A stretch of 64,000 nucleotides of DNA from Mycobacterium asiaticum. GTDB taxonomy: Bacteria > Actinomycetota > Actinomycetes > Mycobacteriales > Mycobacteriaceae. Where the stretch lies: assembly GCF_001668675.1 (NCBI RefSeq), contig NZ_LZKQ01000051.1, positions 62,001 to 126,000 of the forward strand, written 5' to 3'. This document shows positions 49,355-57,593 of the stretch, in pieces (within the stretch, counting starts at the first letter, position 1; every line of letters starts with the position of its first letter). Position numbers and translations under genes: made by a program. Below the pieces are notes generated by a model. It saw only the letters and a program-made list of their open reading frames with translations, did no database searches and had not been told where the DNA came from.

Positions 49355-49756
49355 GTGCCCTAATGTAATTCTCAGCTTCATGCCCCGCAGGTCTTTCAGG
49401 ATTTCCGCCACGCGAACTTAACCTCAAGCTCGGCCTCGCGATTGCATCGCGCCTCACCAGGCAAGTCTTCTGTGACCAGGCGTTAACGCCGCAGCGAATC
49501 GGGCTCTGCCCGGACGACCGATCCACCGATGTGCGGCCGCCGTTCCCCGAAAGCGCAACCCCGGACTCTGACCCGTAGTGGGGCCTGAACTCTGGCAGAT
49601 GCCGCGACCGGTTTCCTCATCGACTACGAAACCAACGTAGTCTCACGTATCGGACACGGTGACTCAGGTGTGCCACGACACGACTGTCATCTCTGCCATC
49701 GCTTCGCTGCGCGTCGGTGACCGCGGCAGCGACTAAGCAGCATAAGGAGAGAACAA
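49355..49756. other. About 400-bp divergent intergenic region
   Basis: It lies between the leftward gtrB-like operon and the rightward TylF-type gene. No gene or clear repeat is seen. It should contain both promoters. AAGGAG stands before the GTG start of the TylF-type gene. Confidence 0.5.
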
Positions 49757-50503
49757 GTGCGAAGTTTCGTTCAGAATCTGCCGCATCCGATAGCAAACAC
49801 TCTTTTCATGGCGCGGCGACTGCGGACCAGCTTCTACGAAGACGGGCTTTTCACCACGACCAACGCGGATTTCCGTAACACGGAACACTTCAAACGTGTT
49901 TACGCAGCTGCAAAAGCCACCGGTTCTTTTGGCCGGTGGAATGTTCGGTGGCGAATCCATGTCTTATGTTGGGCAGCTAACCACGCTGCAGCGGTCGAAG
50001 GCGACTTTGTGGAGTGCGGGGTGGATCACGGGGGAACCGCGATGGCGGCGATAACCCACACCGACTTTGCTCGCCTCGGAAAACGCTTTTGGTTACTCGA
50101 TACCTTCCAGGGGTTTGACCGCTCTCAGCTGACGCCGGAGGAAAAGGCTCATGCCGGCTACATGGATTACCCGGATTGTTATGAGCGGGTGAAGGCGAAC
50201 TTCGCTGGTATGGACTTCGTTCGATTGGTCCGCGGCACAGTGCCGGACACGCTCGACCAAGTGCAAAGTGAGAAAATCGCGTACCTGCACTTAGATATGA
50301 ATTGCACCGGACCAGAAATCGCGGCACTTGAGTACTTTTGGCCCAGGATTTCGCCGTTCGGCATAGTCATAATGGACGACTACGGCTGGCCGCGCCATTA
50401 CCAGCAGAAGCTGGGCTACGACCGTTTCGCCGAAGAACGAGGCCTGCAGATCTTGCGCCTGGCGACCGGAGGCCAAGCGTTACTGATCAAGCCGCCCGCG
50501 TAA
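49757..50503 (+). CDS. TylF/MycF-family sugar O-methyltransferase
   Basis: A 248-residue metal- and SAM-dependent methyltransferase. The family pattern is FVECGVDHGGTAMAA (SAM loop), LLDTFQGFD, YLHLDMNCTGPEIAALEYFWP and IVIMDDYGWP; the Asp residues in the last two stretches would bind the metal. TylF and MycF methylate sugar hydroxyls on macrolides, and family members in mycobacterial glycolipid loci are assigned to O-methylation of sugars. The GTG start at 49757 is supported by AAGGAGAG nine to ten bases upstream. It stands alone on the plus strand between two leftward operons and has lower GC than the PKS genes, suggesting a separate origin. Confidence 0.87.
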   Translation: MRSFVQNLPHPIANTLFMARRLRTSFYEDGLFTTTNADFRNTEHFKRVYAAAKATGSFGRWNVRWRIHVLCWAANHAAAVEGDFVECGVDHGGTAMAAITHTDFARLGKRFWLLDTFQGFDRSQLTPEEKAHAGYMDYPDCYERVKANFAGMDFVRLVRGTVPDTLDQVQSEKIAYLHLDMNCTGPEIAALEYFWPRISPFGIVIMDDYGWPRHYQQKLGYDRFAEERGLQILRLATGGQALLIKPPA

Positions 50504-50670
50504 CGACCTATTGCGTTCGGGTGCGTTTGATTTCCATTTTGGAGTGTTTTCAGCAGCCATGGACATCAGCACCCGGCGTTGAGGGGCGCCTATAGCTCTT
50601 CCAACGGTTTGGCGGGTACTGACGTCGAGATCTGCGCTGTGTGAACGAGCACTCCGAGTTCGCGAATAAG

Positions 50671-52656
50671 TCATGGCTTTACGCTCATCTCGAAGAATCG
50701 CAAGTGGGCGTGAACGCTATCCTGGCCCAGCGAGCGGCTGCGACCGATGGCAATAGTGTGCGCGTGGATGTCGAGGTTTGTGCCGACCACCGTTGCCGGG
50801 CTGACGACCAGAAATGGCTCGGCTGCGTTTCCGGCGACCAATCGATAGGTGACTCCGTCCAGCACCACGGTGAAAGTGATCAGCGGGATTAGGCTGCCAG
50901 TAAAAAGTCGATCGACGAGGGTTGGCTCCAGGTCTATCGCTACCAAGATCGCTTTGTCTGGTCCGCTGGGCGATGGGACCTTGACCGGGTCGTCGACATT
51001 GACTCCTGACACGGGAGTAAGCGGCCCGCAGCGAGGCTCGACGCGGGTGAACAGTGCCCAATGGTTTTCCACCCCATTAAGCGTGTAATTGCAAAGTAGC
51101 GCACGCGAATACAGTGGCGACTCTTGGGTTCCGAGCCGGTTGTCGATACCGATTGCGGGTGATTTTCCTGAGACGCGAGATAAAACGTAATCGGGACCGT
51201 CAACCAGCGCGTTGCTGTTCAGCCTGTCAAGTGATGGCGTATATGCCGAGTACGTCGCAAACACCGGGGCCGGGTGCCAGGTGAGGTTGTAGGCCCATAC
51301 GACCGACGTCTCGTCGGGATCGATGTGAACCGACTGTGAGCCAATAGTTTTGATGAAGCGCTCCGGAACGTCGTAGGACACACGTTGCTTCGCCCTGGCG
51401 CGTTCGATCCGTTGTTGGGCCCGTCCCGGCACCGCGATCGTGACCAAACGATCGATTGTTTGGGCAGGGCCCTCCGCCGCTGTCACCACTCTACGTACGA
51501 CGAGGATTGCGCCGTCGTTGAATGCGAAAACGAATACCACAGCGAACAATGCCAGCCCACGCCGCAACGGGGACAGATGCGGAACGAGCGCTACCGCAAC
51601 AACTATTACGCCCAACAGCATGCTGAAATGCCAAATGTCGAAGCGTCCGAAGGCACTTTTGACGGTTATCAAAGTTAGGAGACCAACGAGAAGCACGAAT
51701 CGGCGAGGAATTTGTGGACAGCGCACGAACACCACGCACAGCACCGCCACCCAGGCGGTGGTCAGGACGATCGCTGGTACAGCAGAACGCGTCAATGGTA
51801 AGGCTTGCGACCCGTTGTATCCGATGAGGATTTCACTGCTATACCTTAGCCAAGCGGGTAAGTTCCCCAGCGGTTGCTGGGTAAGTACCCAAAAGAGGAC
51901 TGTGGCCGTCGCAAAAGCCGCCGCGGTCGCCAGGTGCCTTCCGATGGCGCGCCAGCCGAATAAGACCGACGTGGCGAGTGCCATAACGAAAATGGTGAGG
52001 CCGGTGTTGAACTTCACCAGTAGTTGCAGTCCTGCGATGCCACCCAGCGCACAGCAAGTGACGAATACCGTCGAACGTCGGGGGGATTCCTGCATCATTG
52101 GGACCGACGCCCAGGCTAACCCCGCGAGAACTGCCAGCTCGGGGTACATCATGCCAAGTGCGGTTCCGTGCCCGACTTGGAGGATGGCGGCCATCCAGGT
52201 GGTCAAAAATGCTCCGATGAGCGACACCATCGGCGCGCAACGCTGCCTCAACACCGCTGCAATTCCGAGGAAGAGACCCGCGACGACGACGTACTGATAG
52301 ATGGTGGCAACCGCCGCCTGGATCGGCGAATAGTACGCAGTGGTCTGCAAGTATCCGAGGGGCCCGTAGGTGAACACAACCCCCGGCCCCCACGGAATGC
52401 GCTGGAGCGTCGCCAAAGCAACGACTGCCTCCCATGATGGGTCGAGGCCGACGCTAGCCTCGACCGACGAGTGAGGCGCAATAATGAACATCGCGATCGC
52501 GGCCGCTAAAGCCTGTTGCCAACGAGCGGAGCCCCACGTAGTAGCAGAAATCCACGTCCTAATTCCTGCCAAGCGCTCTGCACCGCGACCGCGACATGTC
52601 CAATTATTTTCTTTCAACCGATATCTCACCCGCTTGGTCATTGACAAGTCAGCCAA
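50671..52656 (-). CDS. Large polytopic membrane protein, unknown function (second paralogue)
   Basis: A 661-residue protein paralogous over its whole length to the one at 41344-43269. About ten hydrophobic segments (about 45-415) are followed by a soluble C-terminal domain of about 240 residues. Shared motifs are TTWGSARWQ, DPSWEAVVALA, VVFTYGPLGYL, MYPELAVLAGLAWA, KFNTG, KSAFGRFDIWH, VWAYNLTWHPAPVFATYSAY, ESPLYSRALLCNY and the C-terminal LRFFEM. Near-invariant DPSWEA and FTYGPLG lie in the first outer loop, where GT-C enzymes keep their catalytic acid, so Asp of DPSW is a candidate. Function is unknown. An internal ATG at codon 6 is an equally good start. It follows the methyltransferase-GT2 fusion gene by 145 bp. 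Confidence 0.78.
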   Translation of the reverse strand: MADLSMTKRVRYRLKENNWTCRGRGAERLAGIRTWISATTWGSARWQQALAAAIAMFIIAPHSSVEASVGLDPSWEAVVALATLQRIPWGPGVVFTYGPLGYLQTTAYYSPIQAAVATIYQYVVVAGLFLGIAAVLRQRCAPMVSLIGAFLTTWMAAILQVGHGTALGMMYPELAVLAGLAWASVPMMQESPRRSTVFVTCCALGGIAGLQLLVKFNTGLTIFVMALATSVLFGWRAIGRHLATAAAFATATVLFWVLTQQPLGNLPAWLRYSSEILIGYNGSQALPLTRSAVPAIVLTTAWVAVLCVVFVRCPQIPRRFVLLVGLLTLITVKSAFGRFDIWHFSMLLGVIVVAVALVPHLSPLRRGLALFAVVFVFAFNDGAILVVRRVVTAAEGPAQTIDRLVTIAVPGRAQQRIERARAKQRVSYDVPERFIKTIGSQSVHIDPDETSVVWAYNLTWHPAPVFATYSAYTPSLDRLNSNALVDGPDYVLSRVSGKSPAIGIDNRLGTQESPLYSRALLCNYTLNGVENHWALFTRVEPRCGPLTPVSGVNVDDPVKVPSPSGPDKAILVAIDLEPTLVDRLFTGSLIPLITFTVVLDGVTYRLVAGNAAEPFLVVSPATVVGTNLDIHAHTIAIGRSRSLGQDSVHAHLRFFEMSVKP

Positions 52657-52801
52657 CCTCCCGCAAGGGAAAATTTGAGCGGCGTGCGCGGCTAAACTGT
52701 ACCGACGATAAGCGCGGAATGGACCGCCGAACGAGTGCAGTCGCCCAGCACATCATTGATCTCTACGCATCAGACAAACTCTTATTCGCTGAATCGGTCC
52801 G

Positions 52802-54316
52802 TCAGCGAACCCTTTGGGCGCTACGGAGCCGATCGTCTCCGTGTTTGTACCTCCGGATCGCCCGGAATGCCGCGAACCCTGCAATCCCGCCGCTTGCCCA
52901 ATGCATAAGCGGACGTCGCATCGCCACTCCGTACCAATGCAGATACGCCGGCAGCCAGCCCTTGAGATCGAACTTGCTTGTACCGGCGGCCCGGTCTTCC
53001 CAGCTACTCGCGACCTCATCGACCCGGTAGCCGAGCAAATGGGCTTTCGTCGTGAGCTCCAGTCCCACCTCGAACCCCCGCTCGCTTTCTACAGCCACCT
53101 CTCGGAGGAACCGGCGGCTGTAACCCCGGAAGTTGGTGGTGGCGTCGTGGGTGGGCAGACCGCCGACGTAGTGCAGGCTGAGCCCAGCCGTCCGCGACAT
53201 CAGGGTCTTTAATCGAGGTCCTCCGGTCTGGGAGCCGCCGGGCATATACCGGGACCCGCTGACCACGTCGGCTCCCTCGTCGCGGATCTTGGCCGCCATC
53301 AACGGAATGACCGAGGGCGGGTCTGATAAGTCAGCCATGCTGGTGACGATCACATCGCCGCGTGCGGCGGCGAATCCGGCAATCAGGGCGTTGGCGACGC
53401 CCTTGCCGAGGGCATTCCGGACGAGGCGTACCGTCGCCGGGCGGTCAGGCATTGCCTCGATTGCCGGCAGGGTGGTGTCTTCATCGAAGTCGTAGCAGAC
53501 GATCAGCTCGTGGGGTGTGTCAGCCAGCGTTGAGCTGAGCCTTCTGAGACAGATCTGGATGTTCTCGCCCTCGTTGTATACCGGGATGACGACGCTTATC
53601 AGACGGTCGTCTTCTGACGGTGAGACCGGCTTCTGGGCCCGTATCAGGAATTGTTTGCCGAACAGCGGCCAGGCTGATCGGGAACGTAGATAGAGCTGCA
53701 CCAGAAAAGGAGCTTGGGGCAACGGGGAGTATGTCGAGTACGGAAGAAAGCGGTCATGGGTATCGAGGATTTTGAACTGGTGAATGCCAAGGACTTCGAT
53801 CAGCGAGCGGTCGCTGATGGGCACCATATGATCCCAGAAATCCCAGTACTCGCCGGCAACGAAGCGAATATTCGGTCCCAGGGCGATGAAGTGCCCGCCC
53901 GGCTTGAGCACCCGCCTGACCTCGGCGATGGTGCGATCGACTTCAGCCTTGCTCTGCAGGTGCTCAAGTACATTGCTGGTGAAGACGACGTCGACCGACT
54001 CTTCTTCCAACGCACTCAGGTCATCGGCTCGGCAATGATAGAACTCGATCCCCTGCTCAAGAAGATTGCCGCTGTCCGGATTGAGGTCTACGCCGATCCG
54101 ACGCGCGGCCTTGACATGATTCAGGAATTCGCCGTAGCCGCAACCCAAGTCGACAACTGTGTCGCTGCGCTTGATCCACGCTTGGAAGAAGTCACGAACC
54201 AAAACACTCCACAGCGCAGAGCGCGCCTCGAGATTGTGTCCGAATCGCTGACGGTAGAGCTTCTGTAGATCGTCGCCGCCTATGGCCGGTTGGTGATTCT
54301 TGCGACTAGCACCCAT
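52802..54316 (-). CDS. Methyltransferase-GT2 glycosyltransferase fusion
   Basis: A 504-residue two-domain protein. The N-terminal half (about 1-235) is a class I methyltransferase with VVDLGCGYGEFLNHV, GVDLNPDSG, SNVLEHLQSKAEVD and LKPGGHFIALGPNIR. The C-terminal half (about 245-490) is a GT2 enzyme of the DPM1/ArnC type with SVVIPVYNEGENIQICL, YDFDEDTT, GKGVANALIAGFAAARGD and MADLSDPPSVIP. It may make a polyprenyl-phosphate sugar and methylate that or another sugar. The frame is open to 54358, but ATG 54316 (MGASRKNHQP) is chosen because it follows the epimerase stop by five bases. It is third in the operon dehydrogenase, epimerase, fusion. There is no stop or shift between halves, so the fusion is real unless the sequence has an error. 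Confidence 0.83.
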   Translation of the reverse strand: MGASRKNHQPAIGGDDLQKLYRQRFGHNLEARSALWSVLVRDFFQAWIKRSDTVVDLGCGYGEFLNHVKAARRIGVDLNPDSGNLLEQGIEFYHCRADDLSALEEESVDVVFTSNVLEHLQSKAEVDRTIAEVRRVLKPGGHFIALGPNIRFVAGEYWDFWDHMVPISDRSLIEVLGIHQFKILDTHDRFLPYSTYSPLPQAPFLVQLYLRSRSAWPLFGKQFLIRAQKPVSPSEDDRLISVVIPVYNEGENIQICLRRLSSTLADTPHELIVCYDFDEDTTLPAIEAMPDRPATVRLVRNALGKGVANALIAGFAAARGDVIVTSMADLSDPPSVIPLMAAKIRDEGADVVSGSRYMPGGSQTGGPRLKTLMSRTAGLSLHYVGGLPTHDATTNFRGYSRRFLREVAVESERGFEVGLELTTKAHLLGYRVDEVASSWEDRAAGTSKFDLKGWLPAYLHWYGVAMRRPLMHWASGGIAGFAAFRAIRRYKHGDDRLRSAQRVR

Positions 54317-54321
54317 GCAGG

Positions 54322-55341
54322 TCAGATGGTTCCAGTCTTGACTGCGTCGACAATCCACGGGATGACTTCATCGAGCATGGTGTCAAGCGTGGTGGTCGCG
54401 GAGTAGCCAAGAACTTCAGATGCTTTGTGGACATCCGGCGTGCGTAGTTGGACATCGTGTTCGAAAGGGGGGTCGCTTTCGTAGCGGAACGGGATTCCGG
54501 GGCGCATCTTGGTCCAGATCAGATCGGCGAGTTCGAGCACGGTCGTGGCTTGCGGCGTGGACAGATTGAAGTCGTCATTGAGGGCGGCCGGATGCTCCAT
54601 ACACGTGCGGATGCCCTTGGCCAGATCGCCGCCGTAGGTGTAGTGGCGCACCTGCGTGCCATCCCCGAGAATATGTAGCGGATCTTGACCTTTAGCGACT
54701 TTCTGCACCAAGTCCGGCACCACGTGGCTCATCGCCAATTTCACGTTGCCGCTGGGGATTTCACGTCCACCCAGTGCCCGCTGCTCGCCGGTACCCACGC
54801 AGTTGAACGGACGAATGATCGTATACGGCAACCCGTACTGCTCGTAGGCGCCATGCGCGAAGTACTCACACGCCAACTTCTGAAACCCGTAGGTGCTTGT
54901 CGGAGGCGGACATTCAGTGATGTGTTTCTCAGGCGTGGGAAACACTGTTGCGTTCTCAAATACCATCGACGAGCTGATGACATTGATCTTCTTCAGCCAG
55001 CCCTTCTTGTACGCATAGATCGCGGTATCAAAGTGAGCGGCCGCGATGCGCTCGTTCTCGGCCAGCAGGTCATAGGCGTACTCATGGAAATAGGTGATGC
55101 CGCCGATACGGGCGGCGCTGGCCACCATCTGCTCACAACCCTCGACCAGACGGCACATCAGGTCAACGTCTTTGACGTCACCCTCGACGAAGTGATAGTT
55201 GGGATGGTTGTCATAGCTCTTAGCGACCGGACCGTACTTCGAGTAGTTGTCGATCCCAACGACTTCATGACCGGCTCGCAGCAACTCTTCGACCACGTAG
55301 CCATTGATGAAGCCAGCGCTTCCTGTGACCAGAACCTTCAC
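54322..55341 (-). CDS. NAD-dependent nucleotide-sugar epimerase/dehydratase (first copy)
   Basis: A 339-residue extended short-chain dehydrogenase acting on a nucleotide sugar. The NAD-binding GSAGFING is at residues 7-14, the catalytic triad Ser in ISSSMVFENA, and YxxxK in STYGFQKLA (Tyr151, Lys155). Also typical are RPFNCVGTGEQ and HILGDGTQVRHYTYGGDLAKG, the substrate-binding segments of UDP-glucose/UDP-glucuronate epimerases and decarboxylases. ATG 55341 overlaps the dehydrogenase stop by four bases. Next to a UDP-sugar dehydrogenase, it may epimerise, dehydrate or decarboxylate a UDP-uronate. The copy at 59229-60248 is nearly identical in protein sequence. Confidence 0.87.
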   Translation of the reverse strand: MKVLVTGSAGFINGYVVEELLRAGHEVVGIDNYSKYGPVAKSYDNHPNYHFVEGDVKDVDLMCRLVEGCEQMVASAARIGGITYFHEYAYDLLAENERIAAAHFDTAIYAYKKGWLKKINVISSSMVFENATVFPTPEKHITECPPPTSTYGFQKLACEYFAHGAYEQYGLPYTIIRPFNCVGTGEQRALGGREIPSGNVKLAMSHVVPDLVQKVAKGQDPLHILGDGTQVRHYTYGGDLAKGIRTCMEHPAALNDDFNLSTPQATTVLELADLIWTKMRPGIPFRYESDPPFEHDVQLRTPDVHKASEVLGYSATTTLDTMLDEVIPWIVDAVKTGTI

Positions 55342-56597
55342 CGGGCCGCAGCCCCCGCACCCAGCGTGGCCAATTCGGATCCGTTCAGGGCACTCTCGCC
55401 CAGCTCACTCACGTCCAAGCAGCTCCACACATCCTCTACAATCTTGCCCCTGGGGACGCGCAAACCCCGATACTGCGTGTGCGGCACCCCCACAACAATG
55501 ACATCTGCCCGATCCACCACGGTGTCCAGTGGGAAATAGTCCGGCCCGTCCAAGAATGGGTCATGGCGGATCACCTCCTTGGCCTCGAGCATCAGCAGAT
55601 GACGCAGCTTGAAGCTCAACGAGTCGCGTGTGTCATCGCAATCGGCCTTGAATGTCATGCCGAGGATGCCAACCGTCTTATCGCGCAGGTCAACCCGACG
55701 CTTGAGCATATTGACGATGAACTGCGGCTGGCCTTCATTGATCAACATCGCCGAATGCCCCAACATGAAGTTGTTGTTACTGAAAGCTGCCAGCTGCATC
55801 GTGTCTTTCAACAGACACGGACCCGCCGCCAGCCCAGCCCTCGGAAGACTATCGACCCGACTGTTCTTGAATGTCGCCGCATGATGGACACGATCGAAAT
55901 CGAGCCCCGCCTCCCGGCACAGTAGGTAGAACTGGTTCGCGACCGCGAACTGAATGTAGCGATAACCATTGCAGAACAGCTTCGCCAGCTCCGCTTCCTG
56001 AGGCTCCACTTCAATAATTTCGCTGGTGATCTGCGAGAAGAGCTCGCGAACCACACCAATGCCCTCCTCATCGAAGCCGCTGATGATCTGCGGAATCACC
56101 CGCAACTCACGGATCGAATGTCCCTGCGCGATGCGCTCCGGACAGAAAGTTACATGAACACCAATTCCGCGTTCCCGCAACGAATCATGAACACGCTGCG
56201 TCAAGCCCGGATACACCGTGCTGCGCAACACCAACGTCTGGTCATCGCGGAAGTATGGACTGATCTCCGTGATGATGCGGAAAAACGTATGCGCCTGCGG
56301 AGTCAGGTACTCATCTACCGGCGTCCCCACCACACAAATCACCACATCGGCATTACGCACGATCCATGAATCGGTACTTGCCGCGAGGCGACCCGTCGGC
56401 AACAACCGCTTGAGCAGCTCCTCAGCACCGTTCTCAACGAACGGCATGCTGCCGGCCATGATGGTTTTTAACGCTGCGGCATTGGTATCCAAGATATCCA
56501 CGTGGTAGCCCACATCAGCCAACACCAACGCCAAGGGCAAACCGACGTGCCCGGCACCACCGACAATGCAAATACGCTTACTCGGCTGACCCGCCAC
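55338..56597 (-). CDS. UDP-glucose/GDP-mannose dehydrogenase family enzyme (first copy)
   Basis: A 419-residue NAD-dependent nucleotide-sugar dehydrogenase that would oxidise the C6 hydroxyl to a carboxylate. It has the N-terminal Rossmann motif IVGGAGHVGLPLALVLAD, VICVVGTPVDEY, TVYPGLTQRVHD, FCPERIAQGHS, EAELAKLFCNGYRYIQFA and the catalytic Cys in AGPCLLKDT. The C-terminal NAD domain starts at KTVGILGMTFKADCDDTRDS. This resembles the UDP-N-acetylmannosamine dehydrogenase (WecC) branch rather than classical Ugd. GTG 56597 is chosen by alignment with copy two (MVTQPAERIC); GTG 56606 or the longer frame to 56636 are possible. It is the first gene of a leftward operon and diverges from a gtrA-like gene over 325 bp. 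Confidence 0.88.
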   Translation of the reverse strand: MAGQPSKRICIVGGAGHVGLPLALVLADVGYHVDILDTNAAALKTIMAGSMPFVENGAEELLKRLLPTGRLAASTDSWIVRNADVVICVVGTPVDEYLTPQAHTFFRIITEISPYFRDDQTLVLRSTVYPGLTQRVHDSLRERGIGVHVTFCPERIAQGHSIRELRVIPQIISGFDEEGIGVVRELFSQITSEIIEVEPQEAELAKLFCNGYRYIQFAVANQFYLLCREAGLDFDRVHHAATFKNSRVDSLPRAGLAAGPCLLKDTMQLAAFSNNNFMLGHSAMLINEGQPQFIVNMLKRRVDLRDKTVGILGMTFKADCDDTRDSLSFKLRHLLMLEAKEVIRHDPFLDGPDYFPLDTVVDRADVIVVGVPHTQYRGLRVPRGKIVEDVWSCLDVSELGESALNGSELATLGAGAAAR

Positions 56598-56922
56598 GCG
56601 AACCACCAGCCTCCCTGAATCGACCCGATGCCTCACGTCCCGGCCGCGAGCGTGCAGCCTTCACTGACCAGGGTGAGAACCTTGTTGGGACGAGCGTACG
56701 AAATCTGCGGCCGCCCCACCGCCGTTTCCTGCGAAATCCAGTTATATCTTTTAGCTCTACGTGCTGCTGCAGGTGAGCCGTGCTGGGCTGGCACGAATGC
56801 CACTCAACATATACACGCCCTAGGAGATGGCGCATCACTCCTCTACGCGGCCAGCGGGCCTCGCGCGGATCCGTTTCAGCAGTTTTAGCCCGTCAGCAAC
56901 GACGATTGCGTAAGTTGCAGGC
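56598..56922. other. 325-bp divergent intergenic region
   Basis: It lies between the leftward dehydrogenase operon and the rightward gtrA-like gene. No gene is seen; the open frames are short and low in similarity to any family known to me. GGGAGG occurs upstream of the dehydrogenase start. Both promoters should be here. Confidence 0.45.
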
Positions 56923-57435
56923 ATGGGGTTCGGAGGGGGATTCACCGCCTATGCCAGCACGCACGACGCGCGGAAGAAACTGCGCTACGTGGGTGTGGCG
57001 GCTGCTTTCATGCCGTTAGGGCAGGGCCTCATCCAAGTCCTAGGACCGTGCCTCGACAACTACACCGCGGCGTCACTGTTGGCCGCGACCATAGTGACCG
57101 TGCCCAATTTCTTTGCAAACAAGCACTTCGTGTGGCGGCGGACGACAAGTGAGAACATCCGCAAGAACATGCTCGTGTTCTGGGTGGTTGTTTTGCTCGG
57201 CGTCTCGCTGGCTACGTGGTTTACGCACCTCGTCGATCAGGTAACAGTCGATCGAACAACGCTCGTTCGCGGTACCGCCATCTTCATCGTGCAACTTTGC
57301 GGGTTCGGGATCGCGTGGATTGGCCGCTTCTTCGTCCTTGATCGATGGCTCTTCAAGGACACTCATCACGAGCAGCCGCTGACCAGTTCTCGCGCAATCC
57401 CAACACGGGAGCTGCAGTTGTCTCGGACCCCATGA
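56923..57435 (+). CDS. GtrA-like membrane protein (second)
   Basis: A 170-residue protein with four hydrophobic segments and the GtrA-family loop TIVTVPNFFANKHFVWRR (about residues 51-68), ending in IARFF-like IGRFFVLDRWLFKD. It would flip or chaperone a polyprenyl-phosphate sugar. It shares family features but little close identity with the GtrA-like protein at 47824. No GtrB gene is adjacent; the DPM-like half of the fusion at 52802 or the GtrB at 48347 are candidate partners. ATG 56923 follows TTGCAGGC. It converges with the ArnT-like gene over 158 bp. Confidence 0.82.
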   Translation: MGFGGGFTAYASTHDARKKLRYVGVAAAFMPLGQGLIQVLGPCLDNYTAASLLAATIVTVPNFFANKHFVWRRTTSENIRKNMLVFWVVVLLGVSLATWFTHLVDQVTVDRTTLVRGTAIFIVQLCGFGIAWIGRFFVLDRWLFKDTHHEQPLTSSRAIPTRELQLSRTP

Positions 57436-57593
57436 TCTGGGTAACCGGCTCCACCAAGCCTCCGCACCTCTGATTACGCAACCGTCCGCGCGACGGCCTA
57501 TGACTACCAGCAACCAGCACTCCCGCAGGCCAGACACATCGGTTCCCGGACGCCGCGGGACGTCTGTGGCGCTCATTCACGTGGCGCCGGCTG

